A stretch of 64,000 nt of DNA from Acidimicrobiales bacterium (GTDB lineage: Bacteria > Actinomycetota > Acidimicrobiia > Acidimicrobiales > Poriferisodalaceae): assembly GCA_041394185.1 (NCBI GenBank), contig JAWKIQ010000003.1, forward strand, positions 867,469 to 931,468, read 5' to 3'. The notes beneath the pieces are model-generated. The model searched no databases and was not told the origin of the DNA. It saw only the letters and a list, made by a program, of their open reading frames with translations. Positions 18,376 to 26,862 of the stretch are shown piece after piece (positions within the stretch are counted from its first letter, which is position 1; every line of letters begins with the position of its first letter). The position numbers and the translations under genes are program-made.

Positions 18376-19404
18376 GTGTCAGATCACCCGTTGGTTTTGT
18401 CAGGCCAGTACGGCTCGCCATATTCGATGAAGATGCGAGCGGTGCTTCGCTACAGGCACATCCCGTTTCGGTGGGTTCCCCGCAACTCGAAGTGGGACGA
18501 CCTTCCCGACCCGCCGGTGATGCTTATCCCAGTCATCGTCTATCCGAACGCAGATGGCACTCACGGCGAGGCCACCATCGACTCGTCGCCACAGATCATG
18601 CGTCTGGAGGGCGAGTACACCGGTCGCAGCGTGGTGCCCACAGACCCCGCACTGGCGTTCATCGACTGGCTGATCGAGGACTACGGCGACGAGTGGGTCA
18701 CCAAGGCCATGTACCACTATCGCTGGACCTACCAGACCGATATCGACAAGGCCGGACACCTCCTGCCGGTCATGCGCAACATGCAGCTCGACAGCGACGG
18801 CGCCCAGAAGATGTACGACTACATCACCAACCGTCAGATCGGTCGACGCGAACTGGTCGGCTCGACCGAGCTGAACCAGCCCATCATCGAGAGCTCGTAC
18901 GAACGCCTGCTCGACATCTTCAACGCCCTCTTCGCCAAAGACACGTTCTTCCTCGGCGACCGACCGGGCCGTGGCGACTTCGGGATCTTCGGCCAGCTCA
19001 CCCAGCTGGCCAAGTTCGATCCAACGCCGATGGCGCTCACCACCACCAGGGCTCCGAAGGTCATCTGCTGGGTCGACATGATGGACGACCTTTCGTGGCT
19101 GCCGGTCGAGGGCGACCAAGGGTGGCGAACACTCGATGCCCTACCTAAGGCCACCACCGACCTGCTGCGCGAGATCGGCAAGACGTATGCCCCGTTCATG
19201 ATCGCCAACGCCCAAGCCTTGATGGCGGGCGCCAACGAGGTTGCGTGCGACATAGCAGGGCACACCTATCGCCAGGCACCGTTCGCTTACCAGGCCAAGT
19301 GCCTTCAGTGGCTGCGCGAGCAGTACCGCGCCCTCAGCGACGTGAACCGCCAGCGGGTAGACGCCTTCCTGGAAGGCACCGGCTGCGAGGTGCTGTTCAG
19401 GTAA
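18376..19404 (+). CDS. Long glutathione S-transferase-like protein
   Basis: 342 aa, much longer than a classical GST (about 200-230 aa). The N-terminal thioredoxin-like part reads SGQYGSPYSMKMRAVLRYRHIPFRW, followed by a helical C-terminal domain and a tail with YRQAPFAYQAKCLQWLREQY. GTG 18376 follows GAGGAG. It is a clear paralogue of the protein at 44893-45924: both share SPY-x-x-KMRAVLRYR, ADEWVTKAMYHYRWTY-like and GSTE-x-N-x-PIIE-like segments. Actinobacteria normally use mycothiol rather than glutathione, so the true co-substrate is uncertain. Confidence 0.8.
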   Translation: MSDHPLVLSGQYGSPYSMKMRAVLRYRHIPFRWVPRNSKWDDLPDPPVMLIPVIVYPNADGTHGEATIDSSPQIMRLEGEYTGRSVVPTDPALAFIDWLIEDYGDEWVTKAMYHYRWTYQTDIDKAGHLLPVMRNMQLDSDGAQKMYDYITNRQIGRRELVGSTELNQPIIESSYERLLDIFNALFAKDTFFLGDRPGRGDFGIFGQLTQLAKFDPTPMALTTTRAPKVICWVDMMDDLSWLPVEGDQGWRTLDALPKATTDLLREIGKTYAPFMIANAQALMAGANEVACDIAGHTYRQAPFAYQAKCLQWLREQYRALSDVNRQRVDAFLEGTGCEVLFR

Positions 19405-19415
19405 GGCTGCCGAAT

Positions 19416-19439
19416 CGGGTCGGTCGCAGTACCGACCCG
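19416..19439. terminator. Bidirectional hairpin between convergent genes
   Basis: CGGGTCGGT (19416-19424) and ACCGACCCG (19431-19439) form a perfect 9-bp stem with a 6-base loop in the 38-base gap between the convergent GST-like and CNNM genes. There is no clear U-tract, as is common in GC-rich actinobacteria. Confidence 0.6.
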
Positions 19440-19442
19440 GCG

Positions 19443-20738
19443 TCAGACACCATCTGCCTGCGACCCCTCGACATCATCGAGAGGCTCGACGGGTCGCAGC
19501 GACACCTCTGTGATTGCCCGGCCCCACATCGATGTCACCATCAGTTGCCACGACCCGACCGTGACCCCATCGCCGGCGGCCGGAATGCGCCCCAAGGCCG
19601 ACAACACCAGCCCGGCCACCGTGGCGTAGTCGCCCCTGGGCAGATCGACGTCGATGTCGGGCAGGTCGTGGATCGGAAACCGGCCAGGCAGCGAGATGGA
19701 ACCGTCGGCGTGATGGACAACCGATGCCAGGTCGCGATCGGTCTCGTCATAGATCTCGCCGACCAACTCCTCGACCAGGTCCTCGACTGTCACGATGCCC
19801 TCGGCCCCGCCGTGTTCGTCGACCACCAACGCCATTTGGGCGCGCTGGGCCTGCAGCTCACGCAGCGTGTCGAGCACCCGGGCCGACTCGGGAAACATGG
19901 GCAGATCCATCACCACAGACGAGATAGGTCGGTCGCCGGCGTCGAGCAACTGTCGAAGGTGGACCACCCCCACAACCTGATCCAACCGACCTCCATCGGC
20001 AACCGGCGCCCGGCTGTGCCCGGACGCTGCCAACCGGTCCAGCGCCTCGGTGCTGGACCACCCCATGTCGACCACAAAGACATGGCTTCGGGGAACCAGG
20101 ATCTCGACTAGCGACCGGTCGGCGATCTCGAATGCTCCGTCGATGATCTGGCGTTGTTCCGGTGTGAATGTCGGCTGCACAGCCACCATGTCACGAAGCT
20201 CTTCTTCGGTAACCTCCTCGCGCCTTCTGTCGGGGTCGCCGCCCACCAGGCGCACCACGACATCGGTCGAGTGCGAAAGCAGCCACACCAAAGGCCGCGA
20301 CACCTTCGACATAGCCGCCAAAGGGCGGGCCATGATGAGGCCCCATCGCTCGGCCATCTGCATTGCGAGACGCTTTGGTGCCAGCTCGCCCAGCACCAGC
20401 GTCAAATACGACAGCGCCAGAGTGACCAACACGATCGCCGCCGGCCCGGCACCGCGGCCCAGAAACGCCAGCGGTTCTTCCAGCGGCTCGGCTAGCGACA
20501 CCGCAGCTGTCGCCGACGCAAGAAATCCGGCAAGTGTGATGCCTACCTGAATGGTCGCCAGAAACTGGTTGGGCTCGCGCGCCAATCGCACCAATAGCTC
20601 GCCGGTGGTCGAGTGCTTCTCGAGGCGCTGGAGTTGGCCTTCGCGAAGAGACACCAGCGCCATCTCGGTGCCCGCAAACGCCGCGTTGACTACCACCAAC
20701 ACAGCGACAAGCCCTACCTGGAACCACAACCCCGACAT
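19443..20738 (-). CDS. CNNM/CorC-type membrane protein with CBS domains (hemolysin C family)
   Basis: 431 aa. Domain order: CNNM (DUF21) transmembrane domain (WFQVGLVAVLVVVNAAFAGTEMALVSLREGQLQ), a CBS pair around residues 200-320 (ILVPRSHVFVVDMGWSSTEALDRLAASGHSRAPV; QMALVVDEHGGAEGIVTVEDLVEELVGEI), and a C-terminal CorC/HlyC domain. The family is linked to Mg2+ or other divalent cation efflux and homeostasis; it is not a real hemolysin in most cases. ATG 20738 (MSGLWFQV) follows GGAG at five bases, so the 23-residue extension upstream is not used. Confidence 0.9.
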   Translation of the reverse strand: MSGLWFQVGLVAVLVVVNAAFAGTEMALVSLREGQLQRLEKHSTTGELLVRLAREPNQFLATIQVGITLAGFLASATAAVSLAEPLEEPLAFLGRGAGPAAIVLVTLALSYLTLVLGELAPKRLAMQMAERWGLIMARPLAAMSKVSRPLVWLLSHSTDVVVRLVGGDPDRRREEVTEEELRDMVAVQPTFTPEQRQIIDGAFEIADRSLVEILVPRSHVFVVDMGWSSTEALDRLAASGHSRAPVADGGRLDQVVGVVHLRQLLDAGDRPISSVVMDLPMFPESARVLDTLRELQAQRAQMALVVDEHGGAEGIVTVEDLVEELVGEIYDETDRDLASVVHHADGSISLPGRFPIHDLPDIDVDLPRGDYATVAGLVLSALGRIPAAGDGVTVGSWQLMVTSMWGRAITEVSLRPVEPLDDVEGSQADGV

Positions 20739-20813
20739 TCGATCTCCGACTATCTGCTGCGACCCGTGGCCGCTCCTACAGTCTGGCGGCAGCAAGACCG
20801 CTCGCACCCAGGC

Positions 20814-22796
20814 TCAAGCGCTGTCGCCGCCAAGGTCGATGCGTCGCAACAGTTGGGCGTTGGCGGCGACGATGATGGTCGACAGGCTCATCACCACTGC
20901 GGCCAGAGCGGGCGGCATCGCGAGACCCGCAAACGCGAAGGCGCCAGCTGCGACCGGAATGGCAATCGTGTTGTAGGCGCTGGCCCACACCAGGTTCTGA
21001 ACCATCTTTCGATAGGTCGCTCTCGACAGCATGATGACGCTCAAGACCCCTCTGGGATCATTGGATGCCAGTACCACGCCGGCCGACTCGATCGCCACGT
21101 CCGTTCCGGCGCCGATGGCAATTCCCAACTCGGCTCGGGCCAACGCAGGGGCGTCGTTGACGCCATCACCCACCATCGCGACGCGAAGACCTCTTTGTTG
21201 CAGCTCGTCGACCTTGGCATCCTTTTGGTCGGGAAGTACCCCAGCAAAGACCTCGTCGATGCCTAGATCGTCTGCAACGCTACGGGCGACCTGCTCGGCA
21301 TCTCCGGTGATCAGCAGCACCTGGATACCGAGGTCGTGGAGCGCCTGCACTGCCTGATGCGATTCGGGCCTGATCTCGTCTGCCAGCGAAAGCGCGCCGA
21401 CCGCTGCTCCGGCAACTATCACCCACAACACGGCTGCGCCACCATCTGACCATCGCCGGGTTGCGTCCTCAAACTCCGAGGGCTGTTCGATGTCGAGTTC
21501 GTCCATCAGCGCAGGCCCGCCGACGTACACCTGTTCACCCTCCACCATTGCGCTGACGCCCCGCCCAGCCATGGCTTCGAACTGGCGAGCGTCGGGGATA
21601 TCGCCAAGATCGTGGGCCGCGTCGCTGATCGCTAGGGCTATCGGATGCTCGCTTTGGCGTTCGGCGGCGGCGGCCAGAGCCAGCACGCGGTCTTCGTCCC
21701 ATCCGTCTGCGGACACGCATTCGACCACTGCGTGATTGCCCTTGGTCAAGGTTCCGGTCTTGTCGAACAAGACTGCGTCGACTGTGCGCATGCGCTCGAG
21801 GGCAAGACGGTTCTTCACCAGTACGCCGGCCTGCGCGGCGGTCGCAGTCGATATCGAGATCACCAGCGGAATCGCCAATCCCAGCGCATGGGGGCATGCG
21901 ATGACCAGCACCGTCACAGTACGGATAACCCCCTCACCGGCGTTGCCAACGATGGCCCAGATGACCATCGTCACTGCCGCGGAGCTCACGGCGACGTAAA
22001 ACAATGCCGCTGCGGCTTTGTCGGCCAGGGCTTGAGCGCGCGAGTTCGACGACTGAGCGTCAGAAACCATTCTTTCTATTCCCGCCAGCGTCGTGTCTTC
22101 GCCGACCGCTTCGATGCGAACCTGCACGGACGAATCGGTCGAGACCGTCCCGGCCACGACGTGATCCCCCTCAGCACGCTGAACCGGCCTCGACTCGCCC
22201 GTGATCATCGATTCGTCGAATGATGCAGAACCCTGCTGTACCGAACCGTCAGCCGGTACTCGCCCTCCGGGGCGCACAAGTACGAGGTCACCGACTGCAA
22301 GCGATCCGATGTCGACCTCTACGGCGTCGTCGCCTTCGAGACGTTCTGCCGTGTCTGGCAACATCTCGGCCAGAGCATGCAGCGCGCCTCGGGCATCGCC
22401 AATTGCCTTCATCTCTTGCCAGTGACCCAGCAGCATCACAACGATCAACCCGGCCAGTTCCCACCAGAAGTCGAGGTCACCCCAGCCCAGCGAGGAGGCC
22501 AGGGATGCTCCGTAGGCCACCGACACAGCCAGGGCGATCAGCAGCATCATTGCAGGCTGACGCTGCTTGGCTTCGTCGTACCCACCGGTCAAGAATGGAC
22601 GACCGCCCCAGACGTAGATCAGCGTTCCGAAGACCGGGGCGACCCAACTGTCCCAGCGCAGATCGATCGAATAGCCGAACCACTCCTGGATCTGTGCGGA
22701 GAAGATCAGAACCGGAACCGACAAGGCCAGGTTCCACCAGAAGAGGCGACGAAACATCTGGGCGTGCTGGGTGCTGTGTTCGCCTGTGTCGGCCAT
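20814..22796 (-). CDS. copB: CopB-like heavy-metal P-type ATPase (CPH motif)
   Basis: 660 aa P1B-type ATPase. The membrane metal motif is CPH (residues 301-303, VIACPHALGLAIP), diagnostic for the CopB subgroup rather than CPC pumps. The actuator motif ITGESRPV is near 200, the phosphorylation motif DKTGTLT at 345, and TGDAEQVARSVADDLGID and VGDGVNDAPALARAELGIAIG follow. The His-rich N-terminal metal-binding tail of many CopB proteins is absent; only a few His occur (TGEHSTQHAQM). Copper or silver export is the family expectation. It follows GGAGG at six bases. It diverges from arsC, and the operator between them is of ArsR type, which is unexpected for a copper pump. Confidence 0.9.
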   Translation of the reverse strand: MADTGEHSTQHAQMFRRLFWWNLALSVPVLIFSAQIQEWFGYSIDLRWDSWVAPVFGTLIYVWGGRPFLTGGYDEAKQRQPAMMLLIALAVSVAYGASLASSLGWGDLDFWWELAGLIVVMLLGHWQEMKAIGDARGALHALAEMLPDTAERLEGDDAVEVDIGSLAVGDLVLVRPGGRVPADGSVQQGSASFDESMITGESRPVQRAEGDHVVAGTVSTDSSVQVRIEAVGEDTTLAGIERMVSDAQSSNSRAQALADKAAAALFYVAVSSAAVTMVIWAIVGNAGEGVIRTVTVLVIACPHALGLAIPLVISISTATAAQAGVLVKNRLALERMRTVDAVLFDKTGTLTKGNHAVVECVSADGWDEDRVLALAAAAERQSEHPIALAISDAAHDLGDIPDARQFEAMAGRGVSAMVEGEQVYVGGPALMDELDIEQPSEFEDATRRWSDGGAAVLWVIVAGAAVGALSLADEIRPESHQAVQALHDLGIQVLLITGDAEQVARSVADDLGIDEVFAGVLPDQKDAKVDELQQRGLRVAMVGDGVNDAPALARAELGIAIGAGTDVAIESAGVVLASNDPRGVLSVIMLSRATYRKMVQNLVWASAYNTIAIPVAAGAFAFAGLAMPPALAAVVMSLSTIIVAANAQLLRRIDLGGDSA

Positions 22797-22848
22797 CGGA
22801 TGCCTCCACCCGAGTCATTCCCGCCAGTGGTCGGATCCAAACACCAGG

Positions 22849-22880
22849 CCTGTAGTTGCTCAATCATGTTTGAGTCAATA
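22849..22880. promoter_or_regulatory. ArsR-type operator shared by copB-like and arsC
   Basis: TCAA (22860-22863) and TTGA (22870-22873) are inverted with six bases between, then one base and TCAATA (22875-22880): the same composite as at 2459-2479. On the minus strand TTGACT with TACAGG (22854 to 22849, 18-base spacer) forms a promoter toward the ATPase gene. A promoter toward arsC is less clear (TTGAGT at 22870, a GATACC-like -10 near 22891). The site is placed to repress both genes. Confidence 0.65.
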
Positions 22881-22931
22881 TAGGCTGAGTGATACCGGAG
22901 TTCCCGCCGCGACCGCTGGAGGCCACACGAC

Positions 22932-23609
22932 ATGCCAGATGATCAGCCCGACGAAGGACCGCTGCGTCTCTCTGCCGAAGAGATCCTGCTGATAAGGAGG
23001 TCCTCGCAGCGTCTGAGTGAAGAGTTCGAAGGCGTGTTCAACGTCGAGACCATCGAGCGCTTCATCATCGATTCGCAGACGAAGCTGAGCTCAACCGCTC
23101 GAATCGCCAACTGGCTGCCGGTGCTGGTCGAACGCTTCACCCGCGATCGTCTCAAGGCGCTGGCACGGCTAGAGGTCGGCAGCCTCGGCAGGCCGGCCGT
23201 GCTGTTCTTGTGTGTTCACAATGCCGGGCGTTCACAGATCGCTGCCGGTTGGCTGCGCCACATGGCGGGCGATCGAGTCGATGTGTTCTCAGGCGGCTCC
23301 GAACCCGAGCACTCGGTCAACGATGTCGCCATCGAGGCCATGCAAGAGGTGGGCATCGACATCTCGCACGAGTACCCCAAACCGTGGACCGACGAAATCG
23401 CCCGGGCCGCGGACGTGATCGTCAGCATGGGTTGTGGCGATGCATGCCCAGTGTTTCCCGGGAAGCGCTACGAGGACTGGGACCTGACCGACCCTGCGGG
23501 CCAGCCCCTGGAGGTCGTCAGGCAGGTCCGCGACCAGATCCGCTCTCGCGTCGAGGTCCTGGTCAAGAGTCTGGGTCTCGACGACTACGAGGCTCGACCG
23601 ACCGGGTAA
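22932..23609 (+). CDS. arsC: Arsenate reductase, low-molecular-weight phosphatase type with helical N-domain
   Basis: 225 aa. Residues 1-85 form a helical domain found in front of some actinobacterial arsenate reductases (LSEEFEGVFNVETIERFIIDSQTKL). Residues 88-215 are the LMW-PTPase fold with the P-loop C-V-H-N-A-G-R-S (catalytic Cys94) and further cysteines at 168 and 172 in SMGCGDACPVFPG. It reduces arsenate to arsenite; in actinobacteria the reductant is mycothiol/mycoredoxin or thioredoxin. GGAGG lies nine bases before the ATG. No arsR or arsenite efflux gene is adjacent, so arsenite must be handled elsewhere. The 3' end overlaps the convergent GST gene by 25 bases. Confidence 0.9.
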   Translation: MPDDQPDEGPLRLSAEEILLIRRSSQRLSEEFEGVFNVETIERFIIDSQTKLSSTARIANWLPVLVERFTRDRLKALARLEVGSLGRPAVLFLCVHNAGRSQIAAGWLRHMAGDRVDVFSGGSEPEHSVNDVAIEAMQEVGIDISHEYPKPWTDEIARAADVIVSMGCGDACPVFPGKRYEDWDLTDPAGQPLEVVRQVRDQIRSRVEVLVKSLGLDDYEARPTG

Positions 23610-24661
23610 GGGCGGTTCTGGACGGGACGCGCACCTGTGCTGGGGTCGGGCACCGCGGTCGCCCGGTCGACGTGATCGGCAAACCACCGCAACACGCCGG
23701 CTCGCTCCAGCAGATCGTCCAAGCGAGGCGACCTGGCCTCAACGTAGCGGGCCAACATGACACCTCTGGCCTGGTCCAGGAACGGGGTGGTCGCAATCTC
23801 GGCGAATACGCCGTCGGCAAGCTCCACAGATGCCGAACCGGCAACGGTGGCTTGGGCAACCCAGGGCAAATAGTGGCGACCCGCTTGCGCTATGACGTCG
23901 ACCAGCGACTGAGCGATGTCGTCGGCGTCGAACCAACCGCCGAACTGTTGACGCTGGGGCATCATCAGCCGATGCGTATGGCCGACCACGGCCGGGCCAT
24001 GCTGATCGGCGATTTCGCGACAGTACGGGTCACCCACGAAGTGGGCGACGTTGGCGCCGAAAACGGCGAAGTCGGCCAACGACGGCCTACGGCCGAGCAG
24101 ATAGCCACCATCGCCGAGGTGGACTTCGAGCGCCTCGAACCACGGCACCAGCACCGCAGACATCCAAACGTCGATGTTGTCAGCCATCACCCCCAGGTCG
24201 GGCAGGCTGGCCGTCATGTTCGCCACGACGTTGGTCCTGACCAGCGCTCCGGGCAATCCGATGGCAGCCGACAACTCCTCCGCGATCTGCCAACCGGCGG
24301 GCTCGGTGTTGGCCGGGTAGCTCCAGCGGCTTCCGACCGCGGGCCGATAGAACCACTCGTCGGAGAAGTCGTCCAACAAGTAGGCGACAAACCGAAGCAC
24401 TGGGTCTTCTGGCAAAACGCGCTTGTCCTCGTCGACGGAGTGATCGAGATATTCGATGATGGCCGTCGAGTCCCACATCAGCTCGCCGTCGGGGGCGGTT
24501 ACGACAGGGATGCCGCCCGTCCAACCCGCCTCAGTAGCCGCCGGGTGAAGGCTGGGCGGACACGGCTCGAGCCGCCAGGGCCGGTCGGTGTAGTCGAGGT
24601 ATCCGGTCACCTTGCGAGTGAAGTACGACCTGGTGAGCCCGTGGACGATGTATGGAGCCAT
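23585..24661 (-). CDS. Glutathione S-transferase-like protein
   Basis: 358 aa from ATG 24661. It begins APYIVHGLTRSYFTRKVTGYLDYTDRPWRLEP, a thioredoxin-like GST N-domain, and continues GGIPVVTAPDGELMWDSTAIIEYLD, the cis-Pro and substrate-site region. The C-terminal part has GGYLLGRRPSLADFAVFG, the N-capping helix motif of GST C-domains. It is longer than usual and ends in a Pro-rich tail. It is less similar to the two 342-343 aa paralogues than they are to each other. The start is uncertain: ATGs at 24679 and 24694 are in frame. Confidence 0.8.
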   Translation of the reverse strand: MAPYIVHGLTRSYFTRKVTGYLDYTDRPWRLEPCPPSLHPAATEAGWTGGIPVVTAPDGELMWDSTAIIEYLDHSVDEDKRVLPEDPVLRFVAYLLDDFSDEWFYRPAVGSRWSYPANTEPAGWQIAEELSAAIGLPGALVRTNVVANMTASLPDLGVMADNIDVWMSAVLVPWFEALEVHLGDGGYLLGRRPSLADFAVFGANVAHFVGDPYCREIADQHGPAVVGHTHRLMMPQRQQFGGWFDADDIAQSLVDVIAQAGRHYLPWVAQATVAGSASVELADGVFAEIATTPFLDQARGVMLARYVEARSPRLDDLLERAGVLRWFADHVDRATAVPDPSTGARPVQNRPYPVGRAS

Positions 24662-24698
24662 GGGCCGATTCTGTCTCATGCGCCGGCTCACCACCGAT

Positions 24699-24704
24699 TA
24701 GCGT
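24699..24704 (+). promoter_or_regulatory. -10-like hexamer for leaderless GNAT gene
   Basis: TAGCGT fits TANNNT and lies eight bases before ATG 24713, leaving no room for a ribosome binding site. Confidence 0.45.
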
Positions 24705-24712
24705 CGCCATTC

Positions 24713-25165
24713 ATGCAGTCGTTCGCCATCCACGGTGCTGGGCCGCTGATGCCCGATGCGCTGGTTGGCCTGGCCCGATCGGCTCAGGCTGAGGGTGTTG
24801 CCAACGTCTCCGCGACAATTCGAGGCTGGACCGAGGGCACGCAGCGCTTTGAGCTCCCGGGCGAGTCGCTGCTGATAGCCCGGGACGAATCGGGTGAGGC
24901 CGTGGGAGTGGGGGGCCTGACGCTGTGCCCCCATGTCGATGGCGCCTTTCGCATGCGGCGGTTCTACGTCGAGCCGGCCTGGAGACGCCACGGTGTGGCA
25001 AGAACCCTCGCCCGACGGTTACTCGCCCTGGCGGCCCAACACACCGATACCGTCACCTGCAACGCAGCGGCTTCTGCGGCCGCCCCCTTGTTCTGGGAAT
25101 CGATGGGCTTCGAGCGATCAGAGGTGGTCGGCATTACCCACCTGTGGAGATCGAGTCACAACTAG
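24713..25165 (+). CDS. GNAT family N-acetyltransferase
   Basis: 150 aa. Motif A is VEPAWRRHGVARTLARRLLALA, with the R-x-x-G-x-A acetyl-CoA loop; SAAAPLFWESMGFERSEVVGI is motif B with the typical GF at the end of the helix. ESLLIARDESGEAVGVGGL is the beta-hairpin before it. The start at ATG 24713 is supported by the -10-like TAGCGT eight bases upstream. It diverges from the GST-like gene and converges on the TPP enzyme gene. Substrate unknown. Confidence 0.82.
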   Translation: MQSFAIHGAGPLMPDALVGLARSAQAEGVANVSATIRGWTEGTQRFELPGESLLIARDESGEAVGVGGLTLCPHVDGAFRMRRFYVEPAWRRHGVARTLARRLLALAAQHTDTVTCNAAASAAAPLFWESMGFERSEVVGITHLWRSSHN

Positions 25166-25168
25166 CGA

Positions 25169-25183
25169 CGGCGTTGGACGCCG
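25169..25183. terminator. Short hairpin between convergent genes
   Basis: CGGCGT (25169-25174), loop TGG, ACGCCG (25178-25183) lies in the 24-base gap between the convergent GNAT and TPP-enzyme genes. No U-tract. Confidence 0.45.
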
Positions 25184-25189
25184 CTGGTG

Positions 25190-26809
25190 CTAGAGCTGAA
25201 GCTGTGAGGCCACCATCGGGTCTATGGCCACATCGATCAGCAGGGGTGTTCCGGGCTGACGTTGGGCGATGTGCTTTTCCGCGATGTCGAAACCCGCCAC
25301 GTTCTCGACCCTGACCGTGTCGTAGCCCATGGCCTCGGCCACCGTGCAGAAGTCGGGCCACTCATGCTGCGACACAGACGGGTCGATGCCCAATCGGAAG
25401 AGCTGGATGTGTTCGGCGCCGTAGCTGCCGTCGTTGAACACCACCACGATCAGGTCGAGCTGGTGTTCGACCGCCGTGTGCAGTTCGGCGATGCCGCCCA
25501 TCATGAAGCCGCCGTCGCCGGTCAGCAGCACCGTGGGCCTGTCGGGTTTGGCCACAGCAGCGCCCACGGCATTACCCATCCCGAGGCCGATCGAGCCGAA
25601 GGCGTGGCTGGTCACCAACGCTGTCGGCTCTGGCACCGGCATCGTCAGGGCTTGACGCATGAACCGGCCCGTGTCCACCGCAACTGTGCGGTCGCTGGGG
25701 ATGATCCGGTCCAGATGCCGCAGCGCAGTTCGGGGGTCCAGGTGTGTGTCGGTGCTGAGATCGTCGGCAGCGGGTTCATCCATGAGCTTGCGCTCCAGAT
25801 CGGACGAACGAAACGCCGACGGCTGGTGGTCGACGGAGCGCAGCATCTCGGTCATGTCCTTAACAACCCTGCGCACATCGCCGACCACGGCCACGTCCAC
25901 GTCTACTCGCACACCGATCTGGGCCGGGTCGATATCGACCTGCACCACCCTCTTGTCGCGAAGCAGTGCACCTCGATCTGTGGTGTGGCGATTGAGGGCC
26001 GCACCGAGCACCAGCACGCAGTCGGCTTGCCCGATGGCGTCGAGCGCCGCGTCGTGAGCCAGCGTTCCGTGGATACCGAGGTTGAACTCTTCGCCACCGA
26101 AGTATCCCGAGCCCAACACGGTGGTGCAAAGCGGCGCTCCGAGTTCGTTGCCGAGGGCGACTATGTCGTCACGAGCCCCGGACAACACAGCCCCTCTGCC
26201 GGCGAGAATCAGGGGTCGGTTGGCCGAAGCCAGCAGACCCACGGCCCTGTCGAGGGCGTCGGGGTCGGCCCCGACCGATAGGTCGAAGCGACCAGCTGCC
26301 GGAACAGGCGTGTAGTCGGCTTCCTGGCGAGAGATGTCTACGGGCACGTTCAGGACAATTGGCCTGTGTTCGGCCCATGCCCTGCGGATGGCCTTGGCCA
26401 GGTCGGCGGCCAGCGTCGACGCAGACCAGACAGGAGCCCAGCCGGCACCAGTGGTGGCCACCAGGGCGGCCTGGTCGATCTGCTGGGGATGATCCAGCTC
26501 GTCGGCGGGCGTGTCTCCGGCAACCAGCAGCATGGGGGTGCGAGACCTGACCCCATCGACCAGCGCCGTGATGGTGTTGGTCATGCCAGGTCCGTGGGTG
26601 ACAGTTGCGACGCCCAGGCGGCCCGAGCTTCGAGCGAAACCCAAAGCCATGCTGACCGCTATGGCCTCGTGGGTGGCTCCCACATAGGTGACCCCCAGAT
26701 CGCGGATCAGGTGGTGCCCCATGAACAGGTTGGCGTCGCCGAGGACGCCGAACACCGTGTCGACCCCCTGATCGACGAGGCTGCGAGCAAGAACTTCCGA
26801 GGCCTTCAT
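25190..26809 (-). CDS. Thiamine-diphosphate-dependent enzyme (acetolactate synthase / decarboxylase-like)
   Basis: 539 aa with the three ThDP-enzyme domains: N-terminal pyrimidine-binding domain with the conserved Glu in VTYVGATHEAIAVSMALGFARSSGRLG, central domain with FGGEEFNLGIHG, and C-terminal diphosphate-binding domain with GDGGFMMGGIAELHTAVEHQLDLIVVVFNDGSYG (GDG-x(24-27)-N). It is catalytic-subunit-like, but no small regulatory subunit gene is near, so a catabolic decarboxylase or ligase is as likely as branched-chain amino acid synthesis. TACGTT six bases before ATG 26809 suggests leaderless expression. It follows the amidohydrolase gene by 53 bases in the same direction. Confidence 0.88.
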   Translation of the reverse strand: MKASEVLARSLVDQGVDTVFGVLGDANLFMGHHLIRDLGVTYVGATHEAIAVSMALGFARSSGRLGVATVTHGPGMTNTITALVDGVRSRTPMLLVAGDTPADELDHPQQIDQAALVATTGAGWAPVWSASTLAADLAKAIRRAWAEHRPIVLNVPVDISRQEADYTPVPAAGRFDLSVGADPDALDRAVGLLASANRPLILAGRGAVLSGARDDIVALGNELGAPLCTTVLGSGYFGGEEFNLGIHGTLAHDAALDAIGQADCVLVLGAALNRHTTDRGALLRDKRVVQVDIDPAQIGVRVDVDVAVVGDVRRVVKDMTEMLRSVDHQPSAFRSSDLERKLMDEPAADDLSTDTHLDPRTALRHLDRIIPSDRTVAVDTGRFMRQALTMPVPEPTALVTSHAFGSIGLGMGNAVGAAVAKPDRPTVLLTGDGGFMMGGIAELHTAVEHQLDLIVVVFNDGSYGAEHIQLFRLGIDPSVSQHEWPDFCTVAEAMGYDTVRVENVAGFDIAEKHIAQRQPGTPLLIDVAIDPMVASQLQL

Positions 26810-26815
26810 TTGGCC

Positions 26816-26821
26816 AACGTA
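26816..26821 (-). promoter_or_regulatory. -10-like hexamer for leaderless TPP-enzyme gene
   Basis: TACGTT (26821 to 26816 on minus) lies exactly six bases before ATG 26809, so this gene may have its own start of transcription although it follows the amidohydrolase gene. Confidence 0.45.
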
Positions 26822-26862
26822 CAACCCAGCCGCTTCAGCAACTCAGCCGAGAAGACTGCGCC

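Noticed and set aside
25262..26281. Plus-strand open frame of 339 codons over the ThDP enzyme
   Set aside because: Antisense shadow of a protein with complete ThDP motifs.
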